From Haplosporangium gracile (taxonomy: Eukaryota; Mortierellomycota; Mortierellomycetes; Mortierellales; Mortierellaceae): a DNA stretch of 10,235 nucleotides. This document shows positions 8,345 through 10,235 of this stretch, piece by piece. The translations under genes and the position numbers were made by a program. The stretch spans positions 1-10,235 of the forward strand of contig JAAAUF010001213.1 of NCBI GenBank assembly GCA_015499985.1. Direction: 5' to 3'. How positions within the stretch are numbered: position 1 is the first letter of the stretch; every line of letters starts with the position of its first letter. The notes under the pieces were generated by a model, which saw only the letters and a program-made list of their open reading frames with translations, did not search any database and was not told the origin of the DNA.

Positions 8345-9040
8345 GATTGTGCAAAGGATAAACGATATAGGATGAAGGGGGTCGAGGAGGGAGGAGGAAG
8401 AGGGGAGAAAGGGATGGCGAAAAAAAGGCGAGAGGGATGACAGTTCAGCTGAAAGAAAATGAAAAAAGAAGGGGGGGAGAGGACGATTTATGGTCGATCT
8501 TTTATGTTGTCCCCTTCTGCCCCCTCTGTGATGCCAATGGGTCATCGTCCACTACGGATATACATTTTGCAAAACCTTCTCTCTCTACCCCCTTAGATCG
8601 ATTATCCCTCCAAGACGCCGCGCTTGATAAAAAAAGTAAGGGACAGGGCTGAACTGCATACTCTGTGTATGTATACGAGCATGCCAACCAAAAGGAAAAA
8701 AAGCGTCCGTGTATGGAAGTGCGGTCCAAACAGGGTTCAGAAAACGTCTTCCAAATGGCAAATAATCGTCGTTATGTGTCATGGTTCAAAATAAAAAATG
8801 TCATATGGCAACTGAGATGGCGTCTGGCCCTATCGGGATCCTTTGCGGGCTTGCCCCATCCCACATCGATTAGAGTTTCCTTACTTCTCGTCCTGATTGG
8901 TACTTCTTTCCCTTTCTCTTACCTACTATGCTTTTGGCGTATCTCTGTCGTCCAAGGTTGTCATGGATAAGGATTGCATCTTAGACTTTGTCACTTCTTA
9001 GATAACCCTTTCTATTCCCCCACTTCCCTCCTTCTGTCGT

Positions 9041-9072
9041 CCGCCTCTTCTCTCTCCCGCCTCTTCTCTCTC
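9041..9072 (+). repeat. 16-bp pyrimidine tandem repeat, two copies
   Basis: CCGCCTCTTCTCTCTC is exactly duplicated in tandem (9041-9056 and 9057-9072) within a longer CT-rich tract. This is probably slippage in low-complexity promoter DNA. Confidence 0.8.
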
Positions 9073-9309
9073 CCTACATTTATTTTCTTTACCTTTTCCT
9101 TCCTCCTATGATCTAGCATAAGAAAATTGGGGGTTGAAGGATTGTTGTACCAAATTGGTTGGTTTTTGATCGCACATCGTGAAGGGTGAGAAGAAAAATA
9201 AAAAGAGGTTGGGGTGGAAGAACTCGAAATGGTGTAAACAAACAAACAAACGCCAAGGTTGCACAAACAAAACAATAAGTTTTTTTTTTCTTTCCTTCTG
9301 CTCCATTTG

Positions 9310-9333
9310 CCTTGTTCTTGTCCTTGTTCTTGT
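9310..9333 (+). repeat. 12-bp tandem repeat CCTTGTTCTTGT, two copies
   Basis: Two exact tandem copies (9310-9321 and 9322-9333), about 185-207 bases upstream of the candidate lipase-like start. Low-complexity, no known function. Confidence 0.75.
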
Positions 9334-9516
9334 CCCCTCCTCACTTCGCCGTTGTGCCGGCTGCCTTGTCTGTTTCATTCTTTTTCCCAGTCTTCGCACC
9401 ATCGCTCAGGTGAATATCGATCGACCCCGAGACTAAAAGCTTCATTAGCCCTTTTTCATTTCACCCCCCACCTCTGGAGAATACTTTTCTTCTAGACGTT
9501 CTTGAAGGGAGATTGC

Positions 9517-10235
9517 ATGTTGACTATATTGGGCTGCATACTCATCCCTGCAACTGCGCTATTGTTCTCACACTCAATCATAGACGACCTGACAGCTAGG
9601 TACCAGCAATACATACGTGCGTGCATATGTTCTTTCAAGTGGGAAAGTATTTGCTCCGGAAATGCCCTCAGACTTCTACTCCACAATCCTTCAGAATGCC
9701 TACTTGCCCGCAGTTGAAGTTGAATGATTTGCATCGTTCGATATATCGATCTCCGCAATCGAATCTTTGTTTGAACATGTGCCAGTCCGGACAAGCCAGA
9801 CTAAGGATTTGCTCCAGTGCGGGAGCATAGCCTATTGTGCCAACGCCTTCGGAGAATTCGGTTTTGATGGTGAGGCAACTCACTTTCATTCCCTTTTCGA
9901 CCTTTTGCTTTCTGGGTATACAAAGAAAGAGGGTTTATGACAAATAGCAAATGCTCGGTAAGAGGCAAAGGCACGAATAAGAACCGACAACAAAATAATA
10001 GTCCCTAGAAAAAGAAAATCAATATTTGCCATGTAGATAATTGCCTTGAGGACCAAGTTCGTGAGAGCAAGTACAAAGTCTACACCAAGTTTCTGGGTCA
10101 TTGGTAAGTTGACGTTTGCTTACAACAAAGACGGAACGAGAGAGGCAAAAACAACTTTAGTGGATGAGCGCCATAAGCCAAATCCAATGTGTCGCCGTTC
10201 TATTGTGACGAACAACGACCCAGAAAGTGATCTGC
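9517..10235 (+). CDS. Tentative class 3 lipase-like secreted protein, 5' part, cut by window end
   Basis: Proposed exons: 9517-9616, 9786-9869, 10037-10103, continuing beyond a GTAAGT donor at 10104. Exon 1 starts at an ATG and encodes a signal-peptide-like MLTILGCILIPATALLFSHS. Its GTGCGT donor and the GTGCCAG acceptor at 9785 are phase-compatible. Exon 2 reads TSQTKDLLQCGSIAYCANAF, which resembles the helix of fungal class 3 lipases that ends in A-Y-C. Exon 3 reads DNCLEDQVRESKYKVYTKFL with biased codons, matching the N-C-P-x-V-E...Y-x-F pattern after that helix. The catalytic GHSLG motif would lie past the window, so function is unproven. The second intron has a GTGAGG donor and its acceptor is uncertain (10036 is in phase; 10008 is not). 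Confidence is moderate to low. No start of the next exon in phase is visible before the window ends. Confidence 0.4.

Larger units (their letters stand above)
8345..9516. other. Intergenic region, no gene supported
   Basis: About 1.2 kb between divergent transporter B and the lipase-like candidate. The plus strand is purine-rich at about 8371-8480, i.e. a CT-rich leader/promoter for transporter B. GATAA motifs occur at 8357, 8602 (minus), 8626 and in the GGATAAGG and AGATAACC contexts near 8966 and 9001. A pyrimidine-rich tract runs from about 9007 to 9112, with a tandem repeat inside. CAAACAAA runs are near 9238, a T10 run at 9280-9289 and a 12-bp repeat CCTTGTTCTTGT at 9310-9333. Short frames here are compositionally biased and I find no recognisable protein or tRNA. 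Confidence 0.6.

Noticed and set aside
8346..8545. N-terminal extension of transporter B upstream of MSTPAALG
   Set aside because: The extension is Pro/Ser/Phe-rich translation of the CT-rich leader. Starting at 8344 gives an N-terminus the same length as in copy A.
9106..9402. Frames in the 9.0-9.5 kb region on both strands
   Set aside because: Translations of CT- and CAAA-rich low-complexity DNA (runs of Arg/Gln/Lys or Phe/Ser/Leu); no protein features.
9668..9889. 73-aa Cys-containing minus-strand frame
   Set aside because: No signal peptide and no family match. It overlaps the candidate plus-strand exon encoding the A-Y-C helix.
9886..10101. 71-aa hydrophobic minus-strand frame, possible membrane protein
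   Set aside because: Its hydrophobic residues are what the complement of Lys/Asp/Glu/Tyr-rich plus-strand codons would give, and the plus strand has biased codons with a GTAAGT donor at its end. Not excluded, but less likely than the lipase-like model.
1..10235. CRISPR arrays, insertion sequences, transposons, tRNA or rRNA genes
   Set aside because: No spaced repeat array, terminal inverted repeats with transposase, cloverleaf or rRNA core sequence was found. The window is fungal nuclear DNA, where CRISPR arrays are not expected.

Overview
This is nuclear DNA from a filamentous fungus. The genes are split by many short GT-AG introns (96-239 nt), and AATAAA-like polyadenylation signals and CT-rich leaders are present. 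The gene set also fits a fungus: translation elongation factor EF-1alpha, two fungal-type anion:cation symporter (ACS, Dal5/Tna1-like) transporters, and a pepsin-type secreted protein. An early-diverging lineage (Mucoromycota, perhaps Mortierellomycotina) is plausible from gene style, but this is inference and no marker in the window proves it.

Layout. 1-1109 (+): the 3' three quarters of an intronless EF-1alpha. 1110-1372: short convergent spacer with poly(A) signals on both strands. 1373-3800 (-): eight-exon ACS-family transporter A (489 aa). 3801-4603: divergent promoter region with a GCAT repeat cluster, a perfect 7-1-7 palindrome and a 13-bp A-rich tandem repeat. 4604-5933 (+): two-exon pepsin-like (A1) secreted protein of 403 aa whose two catalytic Asp are present but whose DTG motifs and flap tyrosine are gone, so it is probably a pseudoprotease. 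5934-6160: convergent spacer. 6161-8344 (-): six-exon ACS-family transporter B (494 aa), a paralogue of A. 8345-9516: about 1.2 kb without a convincing gene, holding low-complexity tracts and GATAA motifs. 9517 to the window end (+): a tentative multi-exon 5' end of a secreted class 3 lipase-like gene.

The spliced models of the two transporters were built exon by exon. Each sums to a multiple of three with no internal stop, and the exon sizes match between the copies (85, 60 and 272 nt segments), which supports the models strongly. Four intron positions are shared. Copy A carries two extra introns, and its last intron is 26 nt away from that of copy B.

Together the window shows one housekeeping gene beside an accessory nutrient-uptake and secretion neighbourhood: two duplicated small-organic-anion transporters flanking a degenerate-active-site aspartic protease, followed by a possible secreted lipase. 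No operon-like logic is expected here, and I see no novel multi-gene system. The most interesting points are the inactive-looking protease and the intron differences between the paralogues.
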